From Ardenticatenaceae bacterium (GTDB lineage: Bacteria > Chloroflexota > Anaerolineae > Promineifilales > Promineifilaceae): 64,000 nt of DNA. Numbering within the stretch: position 1 is the first letter of the stretch; each line of letters begins with the position of its first letter. Positions 8,575 to 16,492 of this stretch are shown piece after piece. The notes beneath the pieces are model-generated. The model was given only the letters and a program-made list of their open reading frames with translations. It was not told the origin of the DNA and made no database searches. The stretch spans positions 248,001 through 312,000 of the forward strand of contig JACKBQ010000002.1 of NCBI GenBank assembly GCA_020634455.1, written 5' to 3'. A program made the position numbers and the translations under genes.

Positions 8575-8682
8575 TTATTTTATGAACCGTTTTCGCCAGA
8601 TCATGAAGGCAAGAAGAAAAACGGCCGTTACGAACACCACGCCCAAAACGAGCAATATTTCAGATAGAACGAAATTCGTCAT
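8575..8682 (-). CDS. 35-residue single-pass membrane peptide
   Basis: ATG at 8682 preceded by GGGAGG at ideal spacing, TAA at 8577-8575. The peptide starts MTNFVLSEILLVLG, has one continuous hydrophobic helix of about 22 residues, and ends with a basic tail WRKRFIK, predicting N-out/C-in topology. It is the first gene after cassette copy B and 10 bp ahead of a USP gene. No family recognised. Strong ribosome site, hydrophobic coherence and position support it as real. A second small membrane peptide heads the unit after cassette copy C (11205-11330). Confidence 0.6.
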   Translation of the reverse strand: MTNFVLSEILLVLGVVFVTAVFLLAFMIWRKRFIK

Positions 8683-8740
8683 TGCAACCTCCCGGCTTCA
8701 TAAGCCATTTGTATATTTGCTTTGTAACTTGTGTTGTTAG

Positions 8741-8840
8741 GGATAGCGTACCAAGAATCGTCTTACTTGTCGTCGGCAGGCTGATGATTTCCGGCTCAAC
8801 AAAAAAGACCCCTCTGAGGGGACCTTCTCAACATTTGATG
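8741..8840 (-). promoter_or_regulatory. Terminator/hairpin/promoter-like cassette, copy B
   Basis: Same order as copy A: ATGTTGAGAAG, a GC stem (CCCCTC/GAGGGG at 8809-8821 on the plus strand), T6, GTTGAG, CTGCCGACGAC and GATTCTTGGTACGCTATCC. It shares its last 19 bases exactly with copy A. The second hairpin arm is altered (ATCATC instead of ATCAAC). It lies 47 bp beyond the stop of the HAD-ATPase gene and ~60 bp before the small membrane peptide, placing it between two transcription units. Confidence 0.6.
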
Positions 8841-8887
8841 ATAGGCATCGCTTAAGCACCCCGCGATTTCCAAAAAAACCAACCTGT

Positions 8888-10636
8888 TTAACGCAATGTT
8901 TGTATTTCTACGTACCGTGCTGTTACGTGCTGTAAAAGTGCCTGGCGCAGCGCTTCACCTTGCAAATATTTACGACGGGCAAGCTTATTGAGGTGGTTAG
9001 CCAAAATCTCATCATCCAGTGAGCCCTTGACCCATGCGGCAAAATCATTTTGCTCCTGATGATAAATCAAGCTCTCGATGGACACGTTGGCAAGCGCTTC
9101 TTTAAACTCATACAAACTGGCAGCTTCCAGGTCTAAATACCCTTGCTCGGTGCGGAAGTAGAAGCGCTTTTGTTTGGGTAGAGGGATATCCAGATATTTA
9201 TACAGGTGACGGATATGGGGCACCCGGCGAGGATCTGAACGCAACCGCACTCTGCCTTGGTTGCACAGCCAGATAACCCCTTTTGGCATATCTGCTAATG
9301 ATTTAATCAACGATTCAGTCAGGGAGGCGTTACCCATATTCTCGATGGCCGCAACTGCCGTAACTGCCTCTGGCTCACTCAGGCGGGTGCTCAGACAAAG
9401 GTTTAGCGCTGCCAACACCGAATCAGTCAGCCGATCTGGGCGATAGGAAACGAAGGCACAACCACCACTATCCAACAGCGGCTGTAAGGCGGCCGATATG
9501 TCGTTCCCGGCTGGTGGCAAAAAATGTTGTGCTTCCTCTAAAACGATCCAGTGAGGCCGAAATTTATGCTCTTTGAGAGGTCGTAAAGCGAGCAGCAGAT
9601 CGGCGATATAGGCTTGACGCTCAGTAACCGAGTATGAACAGAGATCAAGTACCATGGAGATTGTTGATTCTTCCAGTATGGCCGTAACTTGTTCGGGCGT
9701 AGGGAATGCTACTTCCTCACCACTAAAGGCGACGATTCCTGGCAGGCTGCGCAAACCGCGAAAATCTCCGTCGGAGTCTATGACAAGAACCTGGAAACCC
9801 GCGAGATGCATCTCTTCAACCAGTAATCCCGTTATCCAAGATTTACCGCTGCCTGAATCGCCAAATATCCCCAGATTATGACTGATTAAGGTGGCACCCA
9901 TGAGGGAAACTGGTTTGTCCCTGTCATCAAGACCTAGGGAGATTAAGTGCTCCTGTCGTGACGGCAGCGGGATCGGTTGTTTGTTAAGCCAATATGTTTT
10001 CAAGGCTTCTAGCACGCCAGCAGGACCAGGTTGGCTTGTGACTATATCGGCAGCTTTTTTCAGGCCGGGAACGGCATCAGCAACAGCGATGCCGATTTCT
10101 GCTACCTGGATTAATGAAATGTCATTCTCGCCATCCCCAAAACTGACCAGGTTTCGTAAAGAGAAGCCGCACAGTTCTAGCAGTCGTTCCAGGCCCGTCC
10201 CTTTGGTCGTACCTGACGGTAAGATCATCACCGCCCCTTTGTTGTAGACGATGGCAGCATCGGCGCCGCTCTCATCAAGCGTGTGCCGAACAGCTTCCTT
10301 GTAAGGTGCCCATGTGGCGACAATCGCTGTGCCGTGCTCCAGGGGAACGCCTGCAGTTTCTAGTTCTGCTACCAGGTGGGCATCAACATAACCGAAGGGC
10401 AGGTAAAGATCATCGATAGCTTTTAGGGTGAGTACGGCCCCGTTTTCCCATACAATTCCGGTGAAAATATCCTGAAGCGATCCAAGATCGATGCTGTTAT
10501 ATCGCCTACCGGTAACGAGAAACAAGGCAAAGTTGTATTGGCGCAGTTGGGCCAATGCCTGCTGTAATTCCAGAGGCACACGGCCGTTTTTGGCCAGGGT
10601 GCCGTCAAAGTCAAACGCTAATACTTGTCGATACAT
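8888..10636 (-). CDS. HAD phosphatase fused to HerA/VirB4-like P-loop ATPase
   Basis: 582 residues. The N-terminal ~225 residues are a Cof-type (IIB) HAD hydrolase: motif I DFDGTLA with the nucleophile Asp and acid Asp, motif II VTGR, the conserved Lys in TKGTGL, and motif IV GDGENDI. All catalytic residues are present. After a linker, residues ~245-520 form a HerA/DUF87-like ATPase: Walker A GDSGSGKSW and Walker B IVLEEAQH with the catalytic Glu. The C-terminal part is helical and basic. The pairing of a sugar-phosphatase-type HAD with a DNA/protein-pumping-type ATPase in one chain is unusual. It follows the UPF0316 gene by 23 bp. Function unknown; both domains look active. Confidence 0.85.
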   Translation of the reverse strand: MYRQVLAFDFDGTLAKNGRVPLELQQALAQLRQYNFALFLVTGRRYNSIDLGSLQDIFTGIVWENGAVLTLKAIDDLYLPFGYVDAHLVAELETAGVPLEHGTAIVATWAPYKEAVRHTLDESGADAAIVYNKGAVMILPSGTTKGTGLERLLELCGFSLRNLVSFGDGENDISLIQVAEIGIAVADAVPGLKKAADIVTSQPGPAGVLEALKTYWLNKQPIPLPSRQEHLISLGLDDRDKPVSLMGATLISHNLGIFGDSGSGKSWITGLLVEEMHLAGFQVLVIDSDGDFRGLRSLPGIVAFSGEEVAFPTPEQVTAILEESTISMVLDLCSYSVTERQAYIADLLLALRPLKEHKFRPHWIVLEEAQHFLPPAGNDISAALQPLLDSGGCAFVSYRPDRLTDSVLAALNLCLSTRLSEPEAVTAVAAIENMGNASLTESLIKSLADMPKGVIWLCNQGRVRLRSDPRRVPHIRHLYKYLDIPLPKQKRFYFRTEQGYLDLEAASLYEFKEALANVSIESLIYHQEQNDFAAWVKGSLDDEILANHLNKLARRKYLQGEALRQALLQHVTARYVEIQTLR

Positions 10637-10659
10637 CTTAATCCTCTCTGCAACTTATT

Positions 10660-11199
10660 TCACTTGGCTAAACGGCCGTAGCCACGATCCACCCGCCGCA
10701 TATCATCAACCGTCACAAATGCTGTCGGATCAATCTCGCTGATTAACGCCAGAACGACTGGCTTTTGCTTACGCGGTACAACAATCCCGATCAGCGATAC
10801 TGGCCCAGATTGACCCAGAGCTGGCAGCTCGGTAGCCCCATAGCCCGCTTTGCGAACTTTAGCGGCAATTTCCGCTCCTTTTTTCAGCGAAATGACGTGT
10901 ACACGCACGTTGCCCAACGCCAGCCTGTTCTCCAAAAACATGCCGACAAACGTCCCGGTGGCAAAGCCGCCGCTGTAGGCCAGGATATTCCACACGTTAT
11001 TCAAATTAGACATGACCTGGCTGATGGCAACCACCCATATCGTCACTTCGATAAAGCCGATAAGCACGGCCCATTTACGCATGCCGCGCATGACCATTAA
11101 CATGCGCACCGTGCCCATAGAAACGTCAGTGACGCGTAAGCAAAAGATAAGCAGCATACCTGCCAATAGTTGCAGGCTAAGTGTTGGTATCTCAAACAT
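10660..11199 (-). CDS. UPF0316 membrane protein (DUF5698 + DUF2179)
   Basis: 179 residues: three membrane helices in the first ~90 residues with RVTDVSMGTVRMLMVMRG, typical of DUF5698, then a soluble ~80-residue DUF2179 domain that in related YitT proteins resembles a ligand-binding regulatory fold. The length matches the family. It starts 5 bp after a 41-residue membrane peptide gene and leads into the HAD-ATPase gene, so the three probably form an operon behind cassette copy C. Biochemical role unknown. Confidence 0.85.
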   Translation of the reverse strand: MFEIPTLSLQLLAGMLLIFCLRVTDVSMGTVRMLMVMRGMRKWAVLIGFIEVTIWVVAISQVMSNLNNVWNILAYSGGFATGTFVGMFLENRLALGNVRVHVISLKKGAEIAAKVRKAGYGATELPALGQSGPVSLIGIVVPRKQKPVVLALISEIDPTAFVTVDDMRRVDRGYGRLAK

Positions 11200-11204
11200 A
11201 ATTG

Positions 11205-11330
11205 TTAGCCAAAAACCCCTGGGCTCATGATTGCTAATAGAACCATTAAGATAAGCGTGGTTAGCGTCAACGTCATCATGACGATTGTTATGATGAGCGA
11301 AGTTAGTTTCTCTTTCTGATAGTGTGTCAT
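11205..11330 (-). CDS. 41-residue membrane peptide
   Basis: ATG at 11330 after AGAGGT, TAA at 11207-11205. It reads MTHYQKEKLTSLIIT, then an unbroken hydrophobic stretch rich in Thr, Leu and Met, ending MSPGVFG. One or possibly two membrane segments. It is the first gene after cassette copy C and lies 5 bp before the UPF0316 gene. Not similar in sequence to the 35-residue peptide after copy B, but it occupies the same position. No family recognised. Confidence 0.55.
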   Translation of the reverse strand: MTHYQKEKLTSLIITIVMMTLTLTTLILMVLLAIMSPGVFG

Positions 11331-11360
11331 TTTTACCTCTTCTTATTCTTCGAATGATGC

Positions 11361-11459
11361 TCCAAGCATATCAAGAATCATTTCGCCAGTCGTCGACAGG
11401 GTGTTGATTTTGTCTCAACAAAAAAGACCACCCTGAGGTGGCCTTCTCAACATTTGATG
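11361..11459 (-). promoter_or_regulatory. Terminator/hairpin/promoter-like cassette, copy C
   Basis: Minus-strand order as in copies A and B: ATGTTGAG, stem GGCCACC/GGTGGTC with one G-U pair (11426-11443), T6, GTTGAG...ATCAAC hairpin, CTGTCGACGAC, GATTCTTGATATGCTT ending ~30 nt before the 41-residue peptide gene. TGATATGCT looks like an extended -10 element (TG-n-TATGCT). Confidence 0.6.
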
Positions 11460-11518
11460 ATGCAGTCGATAATATTTTGTTGTAATTTTGAAAAGATGGA
11501 CCAGGCGTTTAGATGGCA

Positions 11519-12061
11519 CTATTCATCTTGTGGCGCAATTTGGTTGATAACACGGCCGGGGCTGGTCAGGGAGATGCCCTGATTATTGGAGGTGTTGAGC
11601 ATAATCGCCTCAACAATCGGTTCAAATACGGGCTGCTCAGCGACCCACTCTACGATGAAGTTGGTCCCCAGCCCTCCACTTTGTTCATTGGCATCGACGA
11701 AGAAGTCCGTAGCGGCCAGCGGCGCTAACTGGCGCGGTTCTGCCAAATATTCTCTTAGCAGTTGTCCCTGGGTATCGTAATATCTGACCGAGGTTAAGAT
11801 GATGGGGTGGTCAAAATCGGTGTTGTGTACGGTTAGGGTCACGGCCAGATCAAGGGTGCGGTCGCGGGCGATATACATTTCGGAGTAAGCGGGTACGTAA
11901 ATTGTTTGTCCCGTCGTCACATCCAAATCGCTAAGCTGGATAGGCGCTTCAGCGGAGGACAGAGCCGACCCGGATGCACCTGGCGATGTACAACTAACGA
12001 AAAAGAGCACCATCAATACGATAACAAACCAGTTAAAGAAACGCACGTTTGCTTTCTGCAT
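11519..12061 (-). CDS. DUF3124 lipoprotein
   Basis: The start is the ATG at 12061 with GAGGTAAT upstream (the frame extends to 12103 without support). 180 residues: lipoprotein signal peptide with lipobox FVSC, a short Ser/Ala linker, then a DUF3124 domain with VYVPAYS-like (IYVPAYSEMY), HNTDFDHPIILTSVRYYD and FIVEW. Exported and membrane-anchored; function of DUF3124 unknown. It is the last gene before cassette copy C. Confidence 0.8.
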   Translation of the reverse strand: MQKANVRFFNWFVIVLMVLFFVSCTSPGASGSALSSAEAPIQLSDLDVTTGQTIYVPAYSEMYIARDRTLDLAVTLTVHNTDFDHPIILTSVRYYDTQGQLLREYLAEPRQLAPLAATDFFVDANEQSGGLGTNFIVEWVAEQPVFEPIVEAIMLNTSNNQGISLTSPGRVINQIAPQDE

Positions 12062-12083
12062 AATTACCTCGAAGCTGTATTTA

Positions 12084-12287
12084 TCAGCCCACTCTAAAAA
12101 CAACGGCCGTTGTTTTTAGGGATGTTGCACTTTTCATTTTATCGACTATATCGTTGACATCTATTGTATTTTCTAACGGGAAAGGATCTTGCCTTTGTGA
12201 GGCTGGGGATATTTCCGCAACGTCGGGGGACGGTAGTTTTTTAGCCTTGGACTTGTCCAGTAAAACAGTAGTTGTTTTCTTATTCAT
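12084..12287 (-). CDS. Hypothetical 67-residue hydrophilic protein
   Basis: Starts MNKKTTTVLLDKSK at 12287 with GAGGAAA upstream and ends 22 bp before the DUF3124 lipoprotein start. Charged, Lys- and Asp-rich, with a predicted helix DVNDIVDKMKSA near residue 43 and no cysteines or membrane segment. No family recognised. Its position and ribosome site support it, but length and composition alone would not. Confidence 0.4.
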   Translation of the reverse strand: MNKKTTTVLLDKSKAKKLPSPDVAEISPASQRQDPFPLENTIDVNDIVDKMKSATSLKTTAVVFRVG

Positions 12288-12492
12288 AAGATTTTTCCTC
12301 GTTGGCCTCCACCTATTTTTTGCTCGAAAAGGAGTTGGTTGTCAAGCTTGGGTCAATCCCAAAGATCGACCCAAGCCACATCTGTGTTTAGCCATAAAAA
12401 ATATTAAACACCACCAATCCAGTAAAAGTCAGCGCATAGACGGCGAGTAGAGCCAAGATTAACAGGGCGGCTATGATTGATGAGAGTTAACC

Positions 12493-13290
12493 TTAGGCTG
12501 ATAAAAAGCCGCCATCGACTGGAATAACAGCACCGTGTACATAGCTGGCCAACTCACTGGCCAATACCAATACAATCCGGGCCACCTCATCTGGTTGACC
12601 AAAACGGCCGATTGGCAATCTTTGCTTAAAATCATAGCCCGTCTTTAACCGTCCCAAGTGCATGGGGAAAATATCTTTCGCTGCGTCCATCGTCCCCGGC
12701 GTCATAATCCCCCCTGGAAGCACCACATTAACACGGAAACCATGCTTGGCGTGCTCCTTGGCCAAAGCCCTGGTGAGAGCAATCACCCCCGCCTTGCTCA
12801 CGCTGTAAAGTGCCAAATCTTCCTTAAAAGGCAGAATCGCCTCAATGGAGGCAATATTGATAATGACACCGCCTATTTTTAACCGGCGTCGGATCATTTC
12901 CTGGCACAGCCAAATGACAGAATTTAGATTTGTTTCAAAAATATGAGCAGCTAACGCTTCATCAACGTCCAGAAAATCCTTGAAAGGGTAAATTCCGGCA
13001 TTATTAACCAAAATATCCGGTTTATCGTCCGCTATTTGCTGCCACAGCTGCTGTAGGGCTTCTTTTTGGGAAATATCTACCTGATGGATCGTGATCTGCG
13101 TCTGGAAGGTTGCTAATTCAGCCTTTACAATTTCTAAGTTCTTTTGGTGAATATCAACCAAAATCAGGTCTGCGCCAGCTTCAGCTAGGCGATAGGCAAT
13201 GGCGCGACCAATGCCTGTGCCGGCCCCAGTAATCAGGGCCTGTTTGCCATGCAAGGAGATGAGCTTGTTTAATGGTGCGGCTGGTTTCAT
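12493..13290 (-). CDS. Short-chain dehydrogenase/reductase (SDR), classical type
   Basis: The start is the ATG at 13290, sharing its A with the TAA of the preceding USP gene (TAATG overlap, translational coupling). 265 residues with the full classical SDR set: TGAGTGIG for NAD(P) binding, Asp after beta-2 (VDIH, suggesting NAD preference), NNAG, the catalytic Ser in NIASIE, YSVSK with Tyr and Lys, and the C-terminal VDGGF. The substrate cannot be deduced. DNA matching its 3' end recurs as relics upstream of cassette copies A and E. Confidence 0.9.
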   Translation of the reverse strand: MKPAAPLNKLISLHGKQALITGAGTGIGRAIAYRLAEAGADLILVDIHQKNLEIVKAELATFQTQITIHQVDISQKEALQQLWQQIADDKPDILVNNAGIYPFKDFLDVDEALAAHIFETNLNSVIWLCQEMIRRRLKIGGVIINIASIEAILPFKEDLALYSVSKAGVIALTRALAKEHAKHGFRVNVVLPGGIMTPGTMDAAKDIFPMHLGRLKTGYDFKQRLPIGRFGQPDEVARIVLVLASELASYVHGAVIPVDGGFLSA

Positions 13291-13760
13291 TATAGGGGTC
13301 TCCCGTCTGCTCCCGCTGCACGCTGGCGCACCAGCAGTACCGGTATAGGCGCATGCTGTACCAGATAATCGGCGACGCTGCCCAACATCCAACGCACCGG
13401 GTCTCGCCGATTACGAGTGGCCATCACCAAAATGTCAAACGCCTGCTGCTCGATCAGGGTCAGGAGCGATTGATCTGCGACACCAGCTATGACCAGCCAT
13501 CGAGGACCAGCCTCTGTCAACTCTGGTCGGGCTGCTATTTCAGCCAGATACAATTCTGCCTCGGCCTGCATCTGACGTTGACGGGTGAACCACGTTTCGG
13601 CATCGGTCATGCTGTATAGGGCAGGTGGCTGAGTGGCTGAGGGGACAACACGAACCAGGGTGAGCGTACCCTGGGAAAGGCGGCGCAGTTCCAGCGCATA
13701 GGGAATGACCTCTTCGGCCACGGGCGATCCGTCTAATGGAACAAGGATTTTTTGGTACAT
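13290..13760 (-). CDS. Universal stress protein, single domain, altered ATP loop
   Basis: 156 residues, one USP domain starting YQKILVPLDGS. The loop that normally reads G-x2-G-x9-G-S is TRNRRDPVRWMLGS, so both glycines of the first half are replaced and an Arg-rich segment takes their place; nucleotide binding is uncertain. A long insertion at residues 45-65 contains an aromatic DAETWFTRQR segment. It is coupled to the SDR gene by a 1-bp overlap. Its nearest relative in the window is the USP at 16493-16921, which has the same altered loop. Confidence 0.88.
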   Translation of the reverse strand: MYQKILVPLDGSPVAEEVIPYALELRRLSQGTLTLVRVVPSATQPPALYSMTDAETWFTRQRQMQAEAELYLAEIAARPELTEAGPRWLVIAGVADQSLLTLIEQQAFDILVMATRNRRDPVRWMLGSVADYLVQHAPIPVLLVRQRAAGADGRPL

Positions 13761-13815
13761 GGTTGCCTCTCGTATCTGTTTAACACAGTTCCAGCCACGG
13801 TTGTCTAAACCTCGC

Positions 13816-14193
13816 TCAGGCCAAGGCCTCTGTCGTTGCCTGGTGATGAGCGATAAAGGCTGGTGTCCGATTCCAGGTTTCTTTAGCGATATCGTCTAAG
13901 GTAGCTGACAACAGCAACTTGTTATCAGTCGGATCATAGTTGCGAATATAATCAGTCGGGATGTAGGTTGCACCACCAAGCAGTATGCTAAATAGTTCGA
14001 GATAGCTGCCGTAGAATTTCAAGTCTGGGTTTATATCATTTTGGCGGTGGTGCAGGCGAATGGCATAACCGATGTCGTGACTATCAGCTGTCCATACGGC
14101 CGTTCCGCGCCGCAATTCTTTGTCCCGTAACATCGTAAGCGCATTTTCGTTGCGCGGCCCAATATGCCTGTTCAGATGTCGGTTAAAAAACAT
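13816..14193 (-). CDS. PRC-barrel-like hypothetical protein
   Basis: 125 residues, soluble. The first half has the PRC-barrel pattern of small beta strands (LRRGTAVWTADSHDIGYA), followed by YLEL...GGATYIPTDYI and NKLLLSATLDDI, resembling stress-associated PRC/DUF2171-type proteins that occur beside USP genes. The ATG at 14193 has GGAGG-like AAGGAGG upstream. It is the last ACGGCCGT-bearing gene before the AT-rich block. Assignment to PRC-barrel is by pattern only. Confidence 0.6.
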   Translation of the reverse strand: MFFNRHLNRHIGPRNENALTMLRDKELRRGTAVWTADSHDIGYAIRLHHRQNDINPDLKFYGSYLELFSILLGGATYIPTDYIRNYDPTDNKLLLSATLDDIAKETWNRTPAFIAHHQATTEALA

Positions 14194-14251
14194 AATCGCC
14201 TCCTTGAAAATTACTCCTTAAGGTAAATACAGGAATCCATTCTTCTGGGCA

Positions 14252-14283
14252 TGTGTTTCGGGATTTGGAAAACCCGAAACACA
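14252..14283 (-). terminator. Hairpin, probable terminator of the dps transcript
   Basis: Perfect 11-bp inverted repeat TGTGTTTCGGG/CCCGAAACACA with a 10-nt loop, 28 bp beyond the dps stop codon. No clear T run follows on the minus strand. Confidence 0.5.
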
Positions 14284-14310
14284 CGCCTACACATCTGAAA
14301 TCCACCCTAA

Positions 14311-14784
14311 TTATTTCAAATAGGCGGAATACATCCAGACCAATTTCTCCTGTTCACGAATATAATCGCTCATCAGTGCATTGGTTCCTTCATCATCTGC
14401 ATCCGCTGATAACTCCAGAATTTCTCGTTGAAGGATGATAATAATTCTGAAGGATTCAAGAATGTCTTTCACATCCTTTATTCCGTCAGCCACTTCTGCA
14501 CTTTCTTTGACTTTTGCGTCTTGCTTATAGATCGAGAATTGATGGTTTGGGGTGTGGCCGAGTGTCCGAATTCGCTCTGCTACTTCATCAATTTTTACGA
14601 ACAAGTCTTCGTACAATTCTTGGAATTTGTCGTGTAACTCGAAAAACTTTTCGCCTTTTATGTTCCAATGATATCCTCTGACATTCTGATAAAAGATTGA
14701 ATAATCTGCCAACAGTTCATTAAGTTTTTCTGCAAGTGTTTTGGACTTTTCTACATCCAAACCGATTAAATTTAAGTTACTCAT
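14311..14784 (-). CDS. dps: Dps-family ferritin-like protein
   Basis: 157 residues, the usual Dps length, all helical. The ferroxidase-type residues are visible: YHWNIKG (His on helix A), ELHDKFQELYEDLFVKIDEVAERI with the D/E ligands on helix B. Dps dodecamers bind DNA and oxidise iron with peroxide, protecting DNA in stress. The DNA is distinctly AT-rich and lacks the ACGGCCGT motif, and the protein reads like Bacteroidota Dps (MSNLNLIGLDVEK start, GHTPNH). Probably acquired together with the next genes. Confidence 0.92.
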   Translation of the reverse strand: MSNLNLIGLDVEKSKTLAEKLNELLADYSIFYQNVRGYHWNIKGEKFFELHDKFQELYEDLFVKIDEVAERIRTLGHTPNHQFSIYKQDAKVKESAEVADGIKDVKDILESFRIIIILQREILELSADADDEGTNALMSDYIREQEKLVWMYSAYLK

Positions 14785-14826
14785 TTTCTTATCTCCTAAG
14801 ATCTAAAATTGTGTTATGGTTTATAT

Positions 14827-14940
14827 TTAGCGATTGAGATCAACTAATATTTTCACTTCCGAAGGGTCTTTGGTCAGTGCCTCAAACCCCTTTTCTACAA
14901 CCTCATTTAATGAGATTACATTACATGTTAGAGGAACTAT
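14827..14940 (-). pseudogene. Relic of Zn-dependent alcohol dehydrogenase C-terminus
   Basis: Directly after the stop of the DsbA-like fragment the same frame reads IVPLTCNVISLNEVVEKG..., ending EVKILVDLNR and a stop. This pattern (ISLNEVVEKGFEAL followed by DPSEVKILVDL) is the C-terminus of medium-chain zinc alcohol dehydrogenases. No start or N-terminal part exists in the window, so only the last ~36 codons remain. Confidence 0.6.
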
Positions 14941-14943
14941 TTG

Positions 14944-15285
14944 TTAGAGACTGGTATTCTCCCTTATCCAAATAGACCCATTCTTTGTACTCAATTTTTC
15001 CAATCTGCCACTGTCGGAGAGTCCATTCAATAAATTTTCACTTTCCTTCCTTGGCATTCCCGAAAGCACCGAAAATTCTTTAGCTGTGAGCGAATGATAT
15101 TTTGAGAAAAGTGTTTCCCAATCTTTAGCGTATTCGCTTTTCGTGATATTGGCATTAAGCTTAATAATGGCCATTTCGTAAAAAGCATAGGGTCTTGTGC
15201 CATAAACGATTTCTTTATTACCCGAATCATTTAAAAAGAACATGGTAGGAAATCCCCGTGCGCCCAGCTCTTTTCCTAATTTCAA
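14944..15285 (-). pseudogene. DsbA-family protein, C-terminal fragment
   Basis: 113 residues from the internal ATG; coding similarity actually extends upstream to about 15350 (GLNIEQFKTDF...). It carries the cis-Pro region GARGFPTMFF of the thioredoxin fold and a helical C-terminal domain. It is the second half of the protein begun at 15878, displaced by a frameshift in an A6 run (T6 at 15354-15359 on the plus strand); one extra A would restore a continuous chain. Either a broken gene or a homopolymer error. Confidence 0.65.
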
Positions 15286-15344
15286 ATCTTCTTCAAACAG
15301 CGCTTTTGCTTTACTTTCAAAGTCCGTTTTGAATTGCTCTATAT

Positions 15345-15878
15345 TTAGCCCTGTTTTTTAGCGGCAGCTTCTAAATGTTCCCACTTTGTGATGTTTTTCT
15401 TTTGAAGGAAAACCATTTCTCTGATTTCCCGCAGGAATAGAATTGCTTTTTCATAATCTTGTATTTGAGCTGCCTTAAAGGCAATGGATGGCGGATAAGA
15501 TGAATCTAAAGGGTCTTCCAACCAAAGATCTCCGTCAATGGGCATATCATAATGAACACTCACTTCATCCCAATGATGTGCCACATCCGATGGTTTCCCG
15601 ATGCCGCCGCTGTTGTAACTCCAATCAGGTAATAGCCCACCCATTCTATAATCTATCTCAATGTCGCTGCCATATTCTAATTTGAGTTTACGCAATTGTG
15701 GCTCTAGGCCCCAACAAGAAGAGCAAATAGGATCAGTATAATAGATGACCTTTATCGCTTTCTTCGTTGCTTGAACATCATTTTTAGGTACAACATCTTC
15801 AGTTCCGTCAGTTGTTTCACACATTCCGGTTTCTATGTCGCATAAAAGCGGATTACTTCTTAATGTTTCGTTATTCAT
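15345..15878 (-). pseudogene. DsbA/SpxH-like thiol oxidoreductase, N-terminal fragment
   Basis: The start is the ATG at 15878 (MNNETLRSNPLLC). The chain has the active-site region YYTDPICSSCWGLEP, i.e. CxxC in a DsbA/FrnE/SpxH-type thioredoxin fold, and stops at AAAKKQG after the frameshift in the A6 run. Together with 15285-14944 it would make ~300 residues, matching SpxH-like DsbA proteins, which in Firmicutes serve as ClpXP adaptors; here only the fold is supported. An extra N-terminal segment has two cysteines (PLLCDIETGMCE). AT-rich, Bacteroidota-like. Confidence 0.65.
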
Positions 15879-15947
15879 GGTTTTTGATTGTCCCTGATAA
15901 GCTGTGATGCTAAACAAATAATGCTAGCAATGTTATGAAAATGATGG

Positions 15948-16328
15948 TTATTTCACTTCTTCCGAAGTTGCAAACTCCTCCATTCTTGTAATTAAATCGT
16001 TTTCAACCGTGTAAATCTGAACCCATTTTTGCTTTAACTCTTTTCCTGATCGTTTTACTTTTTGATGCTCTCGGCCTAACACAACAACCATGTTTCCTTC
16101 AACGATAAATTGTTGAGGCTCAAAGCTGATGATTTCAGTTCTGTCGAGAATATTAATAAAGAAAGTCCTTACACCTTCTTTCTTTTCAAAAACGCCACTG
16201 GGAATAATTTGCGTACCGTGATAAATCCATAGGGTGTTGTCGGAAACTGTTGCTACGAATTTTTCTATATCCCCACTACCAAATGCAGCAAACATTTTTT
16301 CTACGACTGTTTTTGCTGAATTTTTCAT
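15948..16328 (-). CDS. NTF2-like/SnoaL-fold protein
   Basis: 126 residues with the NTF2-like arrangement: N-terminal helix AKTVVEKMFAAFGSGDIEKF, VSDNTLWIYHG, and later strands ending WVQIYTVENDLITRMEEF. Such cone-shaped folds serve as ligand-binding or small enzyme domains; no catalytic residues can be assigned. The DNA is AT-rich and free of ACGGCCGT, part of the likely imported block with dps and the DsbA-like gene. Confidence 0.8.
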   Translation of the reverse strand: MKNSAKTVVEKMFAAFGSGDIEKFVATVSDNTLWIYHGTQIIPSGVFEKKEGVRTFFINILDRTEIISFEPQQFIVEGNMVVVLGREHQKVKRSGKELKQKWVQIYTVENDLITRMEEFATSEEVK

Positions 16329-16379
16329 GTTTTACTCTCCCATTACTAAACATCACTATGTTTGCACTTTTCAATTGTC

Positions 16380-16399
16380 ATTCCCGCAAATGCGGGAAT
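16380..16399. repeat. Small palindromic repeat ATTCCCGC-AAAT-GCGGGAAT
   Basis: Perfect 8-bp stem with an AAAT loop, of the kind dispersed as REP/Correia-like units in many genomes. It lies close to the right edge of the AT-rich, probably imported block. Confidence 0.5.
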
Positions 16400-16492
16400 C
16401 CACTCTGGTGTTAGATTACCCTTATCGTCAAAAAGTGCTGCGGCTCCTCCAATATAAGCTTCGGGCTGAGCCATAGTGGGCACGTTGACAAA

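Noticed and set aside
12380..12492. Minus-strand frame coding for a ~32-residue hydrophobic helix (LLILALLAVYALTFTG) after the SDR gene
   Set aside because: No ATG, GTG or TTG start between the in-frame TAA and the helix; may be a relic or use a rare start, not enough to call a gene.
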